Source: Bacillus glycinifermentans
Lineage (GTDB): Bacteria > Bacillota > Bacilli > Bacillales > Bacillaceae
Length of the DNA: 64,000 nucleotides
Assembly: GCF_001042475.2 (NCBI RefSeq)
Contig: NZ_LECW02000020.1
Span: 62,001 to 126,000, forward strand
Direction of reading: 5' to 3'
Positions 38,034 to 54,612 of this stretch are shown here, in pieces; within the stretch, counting starts at the first letter, position 1, and each line of letters starts with the position of its first letter. A program made the position numbers and the translations under genes. The notes beneath the pieces were generated by a model. That model did not search any database. It saw nothing but the letters and a program-made list of their open reading frames with translations, and was not told the DNA's origin.

Positions 38034-39225
38034 ATGAATCATAAATATGAACGGTCGGTTCTTTGGCTCCCGGCTTTTTGAGGATGAGGGCTTCCTGGCC
38101 GTCTGAAGACGTAATGTTAATCTCGACGTTCAGCTCGCTTTTGCCGTAATAATCCATCACTTCTCCGGTCAGAAATTGCGTAAATGCAATGACTTCGCTT
38201 TTGCCGTAGAATTGCATCGGAATGTTGATTTTCATTTCCTGCATTTGGTCGTCTTTGTACAAAGCCGTTCCGACGACGCCTGTGTAGTTTGGAAAGTATG
38301 TTTCGATTTTATTTTTAAAGCGGTTAAACAGCTCCGCATCGTCCGGATGCTTTTCTGTTCCGTCCGTTGACGGGAAGAATGTGTATCCTTCATTGATGTT
38401 ATCCCAGCCTGAGATATCGCTTGTTCCGGCCTTAACCTCGGTTTTGGCAATAAAGTTTCCTGGCACGATCGACGATTTTGGCGCCTGCTTGTACAGGACG
38501 ATCGTGAGCGGAATGTTTTTGAGATCCTTCATGTTCCGGACGCGTTTTGCCACTTCCTGAGCGATCTTTTCGCCCTCTTCTTTCAATTTCTTAGTGCTGA
38601 TCGTCACTTCTTTTTGCGGATCGCCGACATTTTCGCGGTAATAGTATACCGAGTTAAGCGCCAGGCCGATCACAACTCCGCCAAGCTCGATCGTATCCTT
38701 GTCTTTTCTGACGAGGTAATCGTGTTCAAGCATATGGGCCAGATAAATCGGGCTTTCTTCGTTTTGCTTTTCAGCAGACCCGCTGCCGGAAAGAGCCGGA
38801 TTCAGCCCGAGGTTTTTAAAATCCTTATCCTTTTTCTCCGCTTTTTTCAGGTCGCTTCCCGTTTTTTTGCGGGCCAGCCAGCTTGAGACCGTATCTTCAT
38901 CCAAATACTGCCCTTCCTGAAAAAGGTAGTCTTTCGTTGAGAAAGAATCTTGGGCGAGGCGCATCATGCCCGTTTCGAATTCATCGATGTCAAGCCTCGT
39001 GTTCATCTGTTCGGTTGTCAATCCGCGCGCCTTTCCTGCTTTAAAAGGAAGAACCATTTTATAATACGAATCAGAGATGTTGTATTTCGGAATGATGGCT
39101 TTTTCTTTCGACTTTTTCGTCTTTTGCACCATCTCCTGCTCCTCTTTTCCCTTAAAATTCGACGGCGCACAGGCTGAGAGCATCAGCATCCCCGCAGCAG
39201 CCGCCAAAATTAATGCTTTTTTCAA
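38032..39225 (-). CDS. camS: CamS family sex pheromone lipoprotein
   Basis: A 397-residue lipoprotein (B. subtilis YerH). The signal peptide '[18 protein letters not shown]' ends in the lipobox LSAC, so it is lipidated at Cys18 and anchored outside the membrane. The body is the CamS domain ('[10 protein letters not shown]', '[12 protein letters not shown]', '[14 protein letters not shown]'). In enterococci the signal peptide of the homologue is processed to a sex pheromone; in Bacillus the role of the mature protein is unknown. It is the last gene of the pcrB-pcrA-ligA-camS operon, 15 nt after ligA. Confidence 0.9.
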   Translation of the reverse strand: MKKALILAAAAGMLMLSACAPSNFKGKEEQEMVQKTKKSKEKAIIPKYNISDSYYKMVLPFKAGKARGLTTEQMNTRLDIDEFETGMMRLAQDSFSTKDYLFQEGQYLDEDTVSSWLARKKTGSDLKKAEKKDKDFKNLGLNPALSGSGSAEKQNEESPIYLAHMLEHDYLVRKDKDTIELGGVVIGLALNSVYYYRENVGDPQKEVTISTKKLKEEGEKIAQEVAKRVRNMKDLKNIPLTIVLYKQAPKSSIVPGNFIAKTEVKAGTSDISGWDNINEGYTFFPSTDGTEKHPDDAELFNRFKNKIETYFPNYTGVVGTALYKDDQMQEMKINIPMQFYGKSEVIAFTQFLTGEVMDYYGKSELNVEINITSSDGQEALILKKPGAKEPTVHIYDS

Positions 39226-39240
39226 TAGAAAACACTCCTC

Positions 39241-43495
<4,255 letters not shown>

Positions 43496-43553
43496 TCCGT
43501 TCACCGCCTCTTCAAACATATGTTCTATTATAAACCAATCCGGTTTGTTCCGC

Positions 43554-44240
43554 TTATTTTTTTACGGCGTCCACCGTTTTCAGCGCTTGTCCGAAATCTT
43601 CGTAAATCGCGTTCCCGACAACGACGACGTCGGCGTATTCGGCCATTTTTGCAGCTGTTTCGGGATCTGAAATGCCGCCGCCGTAGAATAAAACCGTATC
43701 GGTCAAAACGGCCTTCGTTTCCTTCACCGTCTCGACATCCCCGAGCATTCCGCTGTATTCCAGATAAAAGACCGGCATCGAAAAGAGCTTTTCCGCCAGC
43801 CGCCCATAGGCTTTGATGTCTTCGAGCCCAATCTCTGCATCAGCATCTGTCAAAGCCGCCGCCTTGCAGTCCGGGTTTAAAATGCAGTAGCCTTCGACGA
43901 TGATCTCTTCAGGAGACATCAGCTCGCCGTATTCTTTCATCGCTTCTTTATGTAAGCCGACGATCCAGTCGGGGTTTTTGCTGTTCAGTACGGTCGGGAT
44001 AAAATAGAGGTCAAATCCCGGCACGATCGCATCAATCGCGGATACTTCAAGGACGCACGGCACTAAAAAACGCCGGACTTTCGACATCAGCCGGAGCACA
44101 TCATCCTCTGTGATGTTGTCGCTTCCGCCGATCAGAATCGCATCCGTTCCCGATTCGCACAGCTGCTCGAGCTGTTCGTCCGTTATCTCTTTATTTGGAT
44201 CGAGTTTAAAGACGTGCTTCCACTCGGTAATATCGTACAT
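43554..44240 (-). CDS. pcrB: heptaprenylglyceryl phosphate synthase PcrB
   Basis: A 228-residue TIM-barrel prenyltransferase joining heptaprenyl diphosphate to sn-glycerol 1-phosphate to make an archaeal-type ether lipid precursor. '[12 protein letters not shown]' (phosphate site), '[17 protein letters not shown]', '[10 protein letters not shown]', 'YLEYSGMLG' and '[10 protein letters not shown]' are the family motifs. The start is the ATG with GGAGGAGC upstream; the longer frame begins ten codons earlier inside the leader. It is the first gene of the pcrB-pcrA-ligA-camS operon. Length equals the B. subtilis enzyme. Confidence 0.95.
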   Translation of the reverse strand: MYDITEWKHVFKLDPNKEITDEQLEQLCESGTDAILIGGSDNITEDDVLRLMSKVRRFLVPCVLEVSAIDAIVPGFDLYFIPTVLNSKNPDWIVGLHKEAMKEYGELMSPEEIIVEGYCILNPDCKAAALTDADAEIGLEDIKAYGRLAEKLFSMPVFYLEYSGMLGDVETVKETKAVLTDTVLFYGGGISDPETAAKMAEYADVVVVGNAIYEDFGQALKTVDAVKK

Positions 44241-44344
44241 AAAAAAAGCTCCTCCAATCGTTCTTGCCATTTAAATATTATAACAAATTCATCCCTGTTG
44301 GAAAAACGGATAACGAAGAAAGTAAGAGTGGAAATTTTGGACAT

Positions 44345-44378
44345 AAAAAACCGCCGGGCTTAAGGAGCCAGGCGGTTT
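44345..44378 (-). terminator. terminator of the yerB-yerC unit
   Basis: AAACCGCC pairs with GGCGGTTT (44348-44378), followed by a T run on the minus strand. It lies 7 nt after the yerC stop codon and separates it from pcrB. Confidence 0.9.
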
Positions 44379-44384
44379 GAAAGA

Positions 44385-44687
44385 TCATTCGGATTCTTGT
44401 TCTTTTACACGGTCCAGCGCCATAATATAGGCGTCATTTCCGTAATTCAGGCAGCGTTTTACCCTGGAAATGGTCGCAGTGCTCGCTCCGGTTTCCGTTT
44501 CAATTTTGTGGTACGTGTTGCCGTCGCGGAGCATTCTGGCGACTTCGAGCCGCTGAGCCAGCGATTGTATTTCATTTATCGTACACAGATCATCGAAAAA
44601 ACGGTAGCATTCTTCGAGATCTCTCAATGATAGGATAGATTGAAAAAGCTGGTCGAGCTCTCTCCCGCGCAATTTATCGATCTGCAT
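44385..44687 (-). CDS. yerC: YerC, TrpR-like helix-turn-helix protein
   Basis: A 100-residue DNA-binding protein of the YerC/YecD family, which shares the TrpR fold. 'LCTINEIQSLAQRLEVARMLRDGNTYHKIETETGASTATISRVKRCL' spans about residues 37-83 and includes the helix-turn-helix 'TYHKIETETGASTATISRV'. It probably regulates transcription, but target and ligand are unknown. It starts 2 nt after the yerB stop codon with GGAG inside the end of yerB, so translation is coupled. Followed by a strong terminator. Confidence 0.9.
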   Translation of the reverse strand: MQIDKLRGRELDQLFQSILSLRDLEECYRFFDDLCTINEIQSLAQRLEVARMLRDGNTYHKIETETGASTATISRVKRCLNYGNDAYIMALDRVKEQESE

Positions 44688-44689
44688 CG

Positions 44690-45673
44690 TTACACACCTT
44701 CTCCTTTGCTAATAGAAACCTTGCTGAGATCGGGAATGATGTTGATCCACGTTTTTCCCGGAACGAAAGGAACGTTTTTTCCGTCCTTTACCGGCACCAG
44801 CCGGCCGCCTTCGTTCTTCCAATCGACTTGATGGACTTCCCCGTTTTGCAGAAGCAGTCCTTGTCCGCCTGAACGCAGGTCGACATCCCTTCTCCCGTAG
44901 GCATCTTTGATTCGATGTTCGGCTTCCACTATTAGTATATTTTGAAGAATGATCGGTTCTTCTGTTTCAAGGTCTGTTGTCAGCATGCCGTCTGACATTC
45001 TTATATAACCGTCAACCTTTTTATCATAACCAAAATCTACTTGGTTTGTAACGTTTTTTGTCCCGTAATCCAACCGGATGCGGTAAGGCGTCCCTGATGT
45101 TGGACGGGCTTTTTTAAACGTATAAGGTTCTACGGCGGTTTTCATGGAGTATCCTTTGTCAGCGGCTGCTTTGTTAATATTTTCAAATGAAGTATACGAG
45201 TTATGGGGCGCCTCCCGGAAGTCCGCTCTCCAAAACAGACTGCCGTCATAATCCATTCCGTTGATATGATCCGCTGCACCGTTTTCAAGCCGTTTTTTTG
45301 CACCCGGACTCCAGCCGTGATGCACCAGTATGCCGTCAAAACCGAGAGCCAGATCAACGAAATACTCTCTGGCGCTTCTGACGGGACCTGCGGTTTCAGG
45401 CATTTCGCTTTGAAAAATCGCCAAAAATCTTGTGATCGGTCCTTCGCTCAAACTCTCAATCACGATGTCTGCCTTGCTTAACCCCGACTGCGGCCTTGCC
45501 TTTGGATGATTGTTCACCACAACGGCGAGCGGCCGCTTGCGAATCTCTCCATCCGCTTTCATTCCCGTCAGCGGATAGATATTCTGCACATTCTGTTCAT
45601 TGCTTATCCCGCATGACACCAGCATTGCGGCACAGGCTATGGACAGCAGTACTCTCACATATCGATTGATCAT
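44690..45673 (-). CDS. yerB: YerB, DUF3048 lipoprotein
   Basis: A 327-residue predicted lipoprotein. The signal peptide 'YVRVLLSIACAAMLVSC' ends in a lipobox (LVSC), so Cys21 should be lipidated. Two DUF3048 domains follow: 'LTGMKADGEIRKRPLAVVVNNHPKARPQSGL' and a C-terminal region with 'GGQGLLLQNGEVHQVDWKNEGGRLVPV'. Function is unknown; the family is outer-surface in spore formers. It lies 26 nt after yerA and overlaps nothing, with yerC 2 nt downstream. Confidence 0.9.
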   Translation of the reverse strand: MINRYVRVLLSIACAAMLVSCGISNEQNVQNIYPLTGMKADGEIRKRPLAVVVNNHPKARPQSGLSKADIVIESLSEGPITRFLAIFQSEMPETAGPVRSAREYFVDLALGFDGILVHHGWSPGAKKRLENGAADHINGMDYDGSLFWRADFREAPHNSYTSFENINKAAADKGYSMKTAVEPYTFKKARPTSGTPYRIRLDYGTKNVTNQVDFGYDKKVDGYIRMSDGMLTTDLETEEPIILQNILIVEAEHRIKDAYGRRDVDLRSGGQGLLLQNGEVHQVDWKNEGGRLVPVKDGKNVPFVPGKTWINIIPDLSKVSISKGEGV

Positions 45674-45698
45674 ACATTAGCTCCCGCTCTTTTATATT

Positions 45699-47438
45699 TT
45701 AACGCATTATCGATGGAAAGAGTACAGTTTTTTTCATGACATCAAAGATCCCTTTCGGCGTCACCCTGATGTAGGGAAGATGGGTGCTTTGGAGAAACAG
45801 CAGGGTATAGACAGGATCGCTGAACATGTATCCTCTTTCAAAAAGAAGGTCTTTCAGCGCGCTTTCCCGTTCAAGCACCTTCTGAAACGCCTCTTTTGAC
45901 GCCCCGCCGCTTAAATGAAGAGGAATTTCGTGGAGGATTTTTCCGTTTTCGGCTAATACGATGCCTCCGCCGATTTCCTTCATTCGCTCAAAGGCCAGCA
46001 GCATGTCATCTTTATTTTTCCCGATTGCAATAATGTCTCCCGTCGTCGAATATGAGCTGACAAATCCTTGCACACGTGTGGCAAAGCCTTTCAGCATCGT
46101 ATTGACCCGCCATCTGCCGTTTTTGTCGAACAGGGCGAGATAGCTTTCATCATGATCAAACGAGAGCTGGTTGACGGAGTTGTCAATCTCAATCGTATAA
46201 GGCTCCATGATGACGGCATTCCTCATCTTCAATCCGAGCGGCATGGAAAACTGCAAATCATCCATCGTTAGATCATATGAAAGGTTCAGAGGGACAAGAC
46301 CGCCTTTTTTCCAGTCCGTCTCTCTAAACAGCTCCATGTCCGCTCCGTCAGATTTCAAGATCCGGCCTTTCGCAAGCACCGTCACCGGAGCCGGATTTTC
46401 AGGGCTTTCCAATATGTTCAATGTCGCATATCTGCCCGGTGCGACGACGCCGAGAAGGTCTTCAAGCTGATAGTATTTCGCAATATTGAAAGAGGCCATA
46501 TTATAAGCGTCGATCGCCGGAACGCCCTCTTCAAGAGCGATTGAAATGAGCTTGTTTGTCATGCCTTCCTTATAAAAATTCGGCGTTGCGCCGTCCGTCG
46601 TGTAGAACAAGTGGTCGTAATGGCGGAATCCCTCTTCATGAAGGTCGCGCAGGATCGTTCTGAGATCAGGGCGTATCGAAGAATGCCTTAACCCGGCATA
46701 ATAGCCCAGCTCAAGCCGCTTCAATACTTCCTTTCCCGTCATGGCTTCATGATCGGCATCTGCGCCGAAAAGCTTCATTTTTGTTAGCGTTTTCTCGGAT
46801 GCGCCCGGAAAATGGCCTTCGATCCGTTTCCGCCTTCTTTTCGTGCATTGCATGCAGTGCAGGATTAAGTCATCTCCGTCCAAAAGGCGCGGCCAGCCCG
46901 TCATTTCTCCGCCCTGAATCACGTCAGGGTGCTCGCCCCAGTGCTTCCGGTAGTCGATCGAAAGAATCCGGTCTTCGTCAGGCACCTCTGTCTGTAAATC
47001 ATACCTTGACCACCAATAGTAGTGAACAGGCTGTTTTTTCAGCTCCTCCAAAATAGAAAACGCTTTCTTTTTTCCGCAATGCAAAAGCAGGAACAGGTTG
47101 TCGTTGACGAATGTCGTCGTTCCAAACTGTGACACATATTCGGCCAATGTTTGGGGATTATAAATTTGAAAAGGATGGGCATGCGGCTCAATATACCCGG
47201 GTACAATGTATTTTCCTTCACAATCTATGGTAGTTTTAACGGCCGTTTTCGGAAGATCGCGGCCGACATAAACGATTCTGTCACGATGAATCCATACGTT
47301 TGCAGAGATCCATTGCTTTAAATAAGGGTTCAATACGTTTGCATTTCGTAAAAGGAGCGTTGGGAGCAGCCTTGAACTTACAACATCAACTTGTGATCTG
47401 ATGTCTTTGTTTTTCCAAATTAAGGTGCGTTCGAACAT
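45699..47438 (-). CDS. yerA: YerA, adenine deaminase-like amidohydrolase
   Basis: A 579-residue amidohydrolase of the AdeC family. The metal-binding 'YIEPHAHPFQIYNP' (about 81-94) and the later 'GHFPGASEK' and 'ATLNILES' segments fit the adenine deaminase fold, including the C-terminal domain 'GGGIVLAENGKILHEIPL'. B. subtilis has a separate characterised adenine deaminase, AdeC; YerA is a diverged paralogue whose activity has not been settled. It precedes yerB-yerC with a 26-nt gap and may be cotranscribed with them. Start ATG with AAAGGAGAG. Position near the pur operon is suggestive but is not proof of a purine substrate. Confidence 0.85.
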   Translation of the reverse strand: MFERTLIWKNKDIRSQVDVVSSRLLPTLLLRNANVLNPYLKQWISANVWIHRDRIVYVGRDLPKTAVKTTIDCEGKYIVPGYIEPHAHPFQIYNPQTLAEYVSQFGTTTFVNDNLFLLLHCGKKKAFSILEELKKQPVHYYWWSRYDLQTEVPDEDRILSIDYRKHWGEHPDVIQGGEMTGWPRLLDGDDLILHCMQCTKRRRKRIEGHFPGASEKTLTKMKLFGADADHEAMTGKEVLKRLELGYYAGLRHSSIRPDLRTILRDLHEEGFRHYDHLFYTTDGATPNFYKEGMTNKLISIALEEGVPAIDAYNMASFNIAKYYQLEDLLGVVAPGRYATLNILESPENPAPVTVLAKGRILKSDGADMELFRETDWKKGGLVPLNLSYDLTMDDLQFSMPLGLKMRNAVIMEPYTIEIDNSVNQLSFDHDESYLALFDKNGRWRVNTMLKGFATRVQGFVSSYSTTGDIIAIGKNKDDMLLAFERMKEIGGGIVLAENGKILHEIPLHLSGGASKEAFQKVLERESALKDLLFERGYMFSDPVYTLLFLQSTHLPYIRVTPKGIFDVMKKTVLFPSIMR

Positions 47439-47559
47439 TCACATACTCTCCTTTACATGTAATGACCCTATGTTAACACATTTACTATTGTCACGCATTA
47501 CCAATCCGTTACAATTTTTCGAAAACACAATTATTTAATTATTTAAATCGGAGGAATCA

Positions 47560-47793
47560 ATGATGAAACAAAACATCGGACTGTTTGACGCCGTATTTCG
47601 CATTGCGTGCGGACTGACGATCCTGTCGGCGGCAGCGGCAAAGTTTACGAGAAAACCGTGGTGCAGAATGACGCTTTTGTGCATGTTTATGGGGGCGCTC
47701 AAAACCGCTTCCGGCATTTTACGATTTTGTCCCATGACGTATGTCTGCCAAACGTATATGAAACCGCAGGGAGAGACTGGCGAACAATCATAA
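47560..47793 (+). CDS. DUF2892 small membrane protein
   Basis: A 77-residue protein with two membrane segments. 'KQNIGLFDAVFRIACGLTILSAAAA' and the Cys-containing 'CPMTYVCQTY' near the end match DUF2892, the inner-membrane family that also forms the tail of YgaP rhodaneses. The family end is usually a Cys-rich turn after the second helix, as here. The start has GGAGGA. Single gene with its own terminator. Function unknown; a thiol or sulfur role is often suggested for relatives. Confidence 0.85.
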   Translation: MMKQNIGLFDAVFRIACGLTILSAAAAKFTRKPWCRMTLLCMFMGALKTASGILRFCPMTYVCQTYMKPQGETGEQS

Positions 47794-47816
47794 AAAGCAC
47801 CTTTTGGGTGCTTTTT
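47794..47816. terminator. bidirectional terminator after the DUF2892 gene
   Basis: AAAGCACC/GGTGCTTT with a 5-nt loop and a T run on the plus strand. It also lies after the stop of the convergent small two-CxxC gene. Confidence 0.85.
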
Positions 47817-47830
47817 TGCATTGAATAGCG

Positions 47831-48001
47831 TCATTTTTGCAAATGCTCTCTTATACAGTCTTCACATAAAATCAAGCCGTTGCTCTCCAAAAACCTTTTG
47901 ACATGGGTGATTCCTGATAATCCGACGGGTTTGTCCATGTAATAAAATGTCTCGTCTTTTGATATTTGTTTTTTACACTTTTTGCAGGTTACATGACTCA
48001 T
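47831..48001 (-). CDS. small two-CxxC zinc-ribbon-like protein
   Basis: A 56-residue protein found by direct reading. It begins 'MSHVTCKKCKKQISKDE' and ends 'LILCEDCIREHLQK'. Two CxxC pairs (6-9 and 46-49) could bind one zinc or iron ion, a treble-clef or zinc-ribbon arrangement. The start has AAGGAG 7 nt upstream, which strongly supports translation. It is convergent with the DUF2892 gene and shares its terminator. I do not recognise a named family. Confidence 0.8.
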   Translation of the reverse strand: MSHVTCKKCKKQISKDETFYYMDKPVGLSGITHVKRFLESNGLILCEDCIREHLQK

Positions 48002-48074
48002 CTGCTTTCTCCTTCCCTATCACTGTCTTCATAAAATGTTACTAAAGGTTGGACGGTTTTTCCACCGACAACAA

Positions 48075-48097
48075 AAAAGCACCATTTCAGGTGCTTT
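48075..48097 (-). terminator. terminator of the P450 gene
   Basis: AAAAGCACC/GGTGCTTTT followed by T on the minus strand. It starts at the last codon of the P450 pseudogene and remains intact although the gene is broken. Confidence 0.8.
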
Positions 48098-49312
48098 TAA
48101 AATGAATATGGCGCCGTTTTCCCTGCTGACTTCACCCGCAGACGAAAATGTTTTAAACCATACATACTGCTGTCGGCCATCGGCACGATCGCAAGCTTTT
48201 CCATCGAGGAATACTGCTTGAGGAGCGCCTCAAGAGCGATCGCTGCTTCCAGCCTCGCGAGCGGGGCGCCTAAGCAGAAGTGGATGCCGTGGCCAAATCC
48301 GATATGCGGGTTCGGATGGCGGTGAATATCAAATTCGTGCGCCCTCTCAAATTTCGCTTCATCACGGTTGGCGGATGCAAGGAAAGCGACCACACCTTCT
48401 CCTTTTTTCAAGCTCACTCCTCTGATTTCGGTATCCTGTTTAACGAAGCGCACGATCATCGGTGCGACGGCTTCCTCGGGTGGCCTGCGGAATCAGTTCA
48501 GGATGCCCGGCGAGCTCATCATACGCACCCGGTGTTTCGAGAATGCTGTAGACCGCATTTGAAACCAAATTCGTCGTCGTTTCATTCCCCGCCATCAAGA
48601 GCAGATTGCAAAACGGAACCAATTCATCAGGGGAAAGCTTGCCCCCTTCTTGTTCTGCTTTGATCAAAAGCGAAATCAGGTCATTGCCGAGGTTTTGTCT
48701 TTTCTCTTCAATCATCTTTTCAAAAAATCCAGTCAGTTCTTCTTCGCCTTGATCCCTGATGTTTTTCCGCTCGTTCACATCTTCCGGCCGATCGCTCTTC
48801 GGCAGGCTGACCAACAGGTCGGACCATTCTTTGAAATGATGCTTATACACTGAAGGAACGCCGAGCAATTCCGAAATGACAATGACGGGCAACGGATATG
48901 AAAAATCCTGTACAAGGTCGATCTCTTCCCTGCCGCGGACATCAGCGAGCAGTTCATTCGTCAGTTCGCGAATGCTCGGCTCCCACTCTTTCATGACGCG
49001 CGGTGTAAAAGCCCTGTTGACGATCGATCTGATTCTCGTATGTTTCGGCGGATCCATGCTGATCATCGTTTTCGCAAACGTATTGCCAGTTCCAACCTGA
49101 GGGAATTGATTTGAAAAAAAGTCTTTGTCGCTGATCACTCTTTTGACATCATCATAACGGAACACACTCCACACTTTACTGTCTTCATCATAATGAATCG
49201 GTGATTCGGTGCGCATTTTTTCATACCATGGAAACGGATCATACGGGTCTTGTCTGTTCTTTCCGTTAATCAGCGCTTTCTGAATGGGGTTCTGCTGTTT
49301 TGCTTGACTCAT
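48097..49312 (-). pseudogene. cytochrome P450 (CYP107-like), frameshifted
   Basis: Two overlapping frames together give a P450 of about 410 residues similar to YjiB/CYP107-type enzymes. Frame one has the oxygen-binding I-helix 'NLLLMAGNETTTNLV' and reads to 'PELIPQAT'. Frame two has the heme loop 'FGHGIHFCLGAPLARLE'. The break is near 48465-48482: an extra base in a CCC run, and about six codons absent between 'EEA' and 'VAPMIVRF'. The missing block should contain the Leu-Arg that completes the ExxR motif of the K helix, which P450s need for heme binding. Start (AAGGAGTG site) and terminator are intact. The neighbouring TetR gene is also broken. Confidence 0.88.
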
Positions 49313-49451
49313 TCACTTTCACTCCTTCGGTTGCTTGTCAGCTGATTCATGAAGTTTAATATGTTAGTTTTAAATTAAAAGATTCCACCTGGCCATTCAA
49401 CCAACAAATGGAAAATAAGTGTCGAAAAAGTGTTTTGAGGAGGCGGCTGAA

Positions 49452-50030
49452 GTGGCTGACAGCTACCGAGGGGACAAGCGGATCACAAAATCGAAAACAA
49501 ACTAAAAAAAAGCCTTGTTTGAACTGCTTGCTGAAAAAGAATGGGGAAAAATCTCTGTGCAGGATATTACGCAACGGGCAAACTTGAACCGAACGACATT
49601 TTATCAGCATTATCAAGATAAATACGATTTGCTTCATTAAAATATGAGAGACATGTTTGAAGCGATGAAAGAGGATATCTTTTCGCCGCTTGATATAGAT
49701 TGCAGCGGGGAAAAGCATGAAGCGTACTGGTATGTGCTGCGCTTTTATCAGCATTTGCAACAGAACTGCGGTGATTTTACGATTATCATCAATAGAAGAT
49801 ATGAGCTGAACATTAAGGAGCTGCTCAATGATTTTTGGAATGACAGCTTTTTGACGGGAATCAAAAAAACGGCAGCTTCTGATACTGACCGCTCAGTGCC
49901 TCTTGATATCCAGCGGCGGTTTGTGATTTCCGCCTTTGCGGGGACAGCCGCATGGTGGCTTGAAAACGGCATGCCTTTTCCGCCCGAATTGATGGCTGAA
50001 TCGATGATCAAGATGATCCAAAAAAATTGA
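49452..50030 (+). pseudogene. TetR/AcrR regulator with two in-frame stops
   Basis: A single 193-codon frame starting at a GTG (GGAGG upstream) and ending at 50030, interrupted by TAA at 49503-49505 and at 49638-49640. Between and after the stops it reads as a TetR regulator: 'KKALFELLAEKEWGKISVQDI', then the recognition helix 'LNRTTFYQHYQDKYDLLH', then a helical C-terminal domain with 'FAGTAAWWLENGMPFPPELMA'. The second stop needs only one substitution from a Gln codon. It is divergent from the P450 gene and was probably its regulator. Confidence 0.88.
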
Positions 50031-50033
50031 CTG

Positions 50034-50070
50034 CAAAAAAGAGACAAAACGGATGCTCCGCTCTGTCTCT
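50034..50070 (-). terminator. terminator of the purine operon
   Basis: AGAGACA...TGTCTCT with an inner CGGA/TCCG stem (50040-50070), followed by six T on the minus strand. It lies 6 nt after the purD stop codon. Confidence 0.9.
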
Positions 50071-50076
50071 CCATCG

Positions 50077-52898
<2,822 letters not shown>

Positions 52899-52909
52899 TC
52901 TTTTTCACC

Positions 52910-53482
52910 TCAGTCATTTAGTTCAAGAAGCTCTTTGATTACGTCGGGATAAAGCTCGTGTTCCAATTTGTGAATCTTTTCTTCAAGGGATTCCAATGTC
53001 TCGTTCTGATCAAGCTGGAGTGCGCGCTGCGCGATAATCGGTCCGGTGTCCATGCCTTCGTCAACATAGTGAACCGTGATGCCTGCCACTTTCACGCCTG
53101 CTCTGTACGCTTGTCCGATCGCGTCGATGCCGGGGAACGCCGGAAGGAGCGACGGATGGATGTTAACGATTTTGTTCCGGTATGCCGACAGCAGCGTATC
53201 GCCGATCAGCCTCATATACCCCGCCAAGACAATCCATTCCGCTCCGTGGAGGCGGAGCTGTTCAACAATCACCTGTTCAAAAGCCGCTTTATTTTCGAAT
53301 GATTTCGGCTGGAATGCAAACGACGCGATTCCGGCTTTTTCCGCCCTATCAAGCACTTTCGCATCGGGCTTGTCACAGACGACAAGGACGATTTCGGCAT
53401 CCCAGTTCTCTTCTCTCATTCTTCTCTCGATCGCTTCAAAATTCGTTCCGCTTCCTGATGCAAATACCGCGAATTTTCTCAT
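52910..53482 (-). CDS. purN: phosphoribosylglycinamide formyltransferase PurN
   Basis: A 190-residue folate-dependent GAR formyltransferase (step 3). '[12 protein letters not shown]' binds the GAR phosphate, '[12 protein letters not shown]' contains the catalytic Asn-His, and '[14 protein letters not shown]' supplies the catalytic Asp. It overlaps the end of purM by 4 nt (ATGA), so translation is coupled. Confidence 0.97.
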   Translation of the reverse strand: MRKFAVFASGSGTNFEAIERRMREENWDAEIVLVVCDKPDAKVLDRAEKAGIASFAFQPKSFENKAAFEQVIVEQLRLHGAEWIVLAGYMRLIGDTLLSAYRNKIVNIHPSLLPAFPGIDAIGQAYRAGVKVAGITVHYVDEGMDTGPIIAQRALQLDQNETLESLEEKIHKLEHELYPDVIKELLELND

Positions 53483-54519
53483 GAAAGACCGGCACCGCCA
53501 AACACAACGCCGCTTCCGGCTTTCACTCTACCGATAAGATAGGCTTTTTCACCTTTGTTTTCGAGCGTTTGAATCACGTCTGTCATATCCTCTTCTTTTA
53601 CCGCAAGGACAAAGCCGATTCCCATATTGAAAACATTGAACATTTCCTCGGATTTGAGGCCGCCTTTCTCCTGAATGAACGGAAAGATAGGAGGGACGGG
53701 CCATGAGCCGATGTCGATTTCAACTCCAAGGCCATCAGGCATCATGCGCGGCAGGTTTTCGATAAAGCCGCCGCCGGTCACGTGCGCCATGCCGGCGATT
53801 TTGCCTGATTTCACCGCTTCAAGGACAGGTTTGACATAAATTTTCGTCGGCTCTAAAAGCTCTTCGCCAAGAGGCCGTTCAAAAGGTGTATACGTCACAT
53901 CAAGGTTCAGACCGGCATCTTCAAGAAGAACTTTCCGAACGAGAGAGAAGCCGTTGCTGTGAAGTCCGCTTGAAGAAAGTCCGATTAAGAGATGTCCTTC
54001 GCTGATGTTTTCGCCCGTGACGATGCCATCTTTTTCAGCAGCTCCGACCGAGAACCCGGCAATATCGTATTCATTCTCTGTATAAAGACCAGGCATTTCC
54101 GCCGTTTCTCCGCCGACAAGCGCTGATCCCGACTGTACGCAGCCTTCTGCGACGCCTTTTACAATCTCTTCAATTTTGACGGGATCAGCTTTTCCGACCG
54201 CAAGGTAATCGAGGAAGAAAAGCGGCTCCGCTCCTTGAGCGAGCACATCATTGACACACATAGCGACGGCATCGATGCCGATCGTGTCATGCTTGTCCAT
54301 CGCAAAAGCGAGCTTTAGCTTTGTGCCGACGCCGTCCGTTCCCGAAATCAGAACCGGCTGTTTGTACGGCAGTTCCGACAGGTCAAACATGCCGCCAAAT
54401 CCGCCAAGACCGCCCATTGCGCCGATTCGCTTCGTTCTTTCCACATGTTTTTTCATCCGTTTTACGGCTTCATATCCGGCTTCAATATCAACCCCGGCGT
54501 TTTTATAGCTTTCAGACAA
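53479..54519 (-). CDS. purM: phosphoribosylformylglycinamidine cyclo-ligase PurM
   Basis: A 346-residue AIR synthetase (step 5). '[14 protein letters not shown]' and '[14 protein letters not shown]' are the phosphate- and ATP-binding motifs, and '[16 protein letters not shown]' follows in the second domain. The start is probably a TTG at 54519 with AAGGAG 8 nt upstream, giving 'MSESYKNAG' as in B. subtilis; a GTG three codons earlier overlaps that site. It overlaps purN by 4 nt. Confidence 0.95.
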   Translation of the reverse strand: MSESYKNAGVDIEAGYEAVKRMKKHVERTKRIGAMGGLGGFGGMFDLSELPYKQPVLISGTDGVGTKLKLAFAMDKHDTIGIDAVAMCVNDVLAQGAEPLFFLDYLAVGKADPVKIEEIVKGVAEGCVQSGSALVGGETAEMPGLYTENEYDIAGFSVGAAEKDGIVTGENISEGHLLIGLSSSGLHSNGFSLVRKVLLEDAGLNLDVTYTPFERPLGEELLEPTKIYVKPVLEAVKSGKIAGMAHVTGGGFIENLPRMMPDGLGVEIDIGSWPVPPIFPFIQEKGGLKSEEMFNVFNMGIGFVLAVKEEDMTDVIQTLENKGEKAYLIGRVKAGSGVVFGGAGLS

Positions 54520-54612
54520 CACAATCACTCCTTATTCCGCGCTTGTCCATTTTTTCAATTTCAAAAGAGCAGCATATCATGAGGCTGCCCTTTATTCGTT
54601 TTACAAGATACT

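Noticed and set aside
37852-38037. 61-codon plus-strand frame downstream of sapB
   Set aside because: No ribosome binding site, atypical composition and it runs through a terminator; structured RNA is a better explanation.
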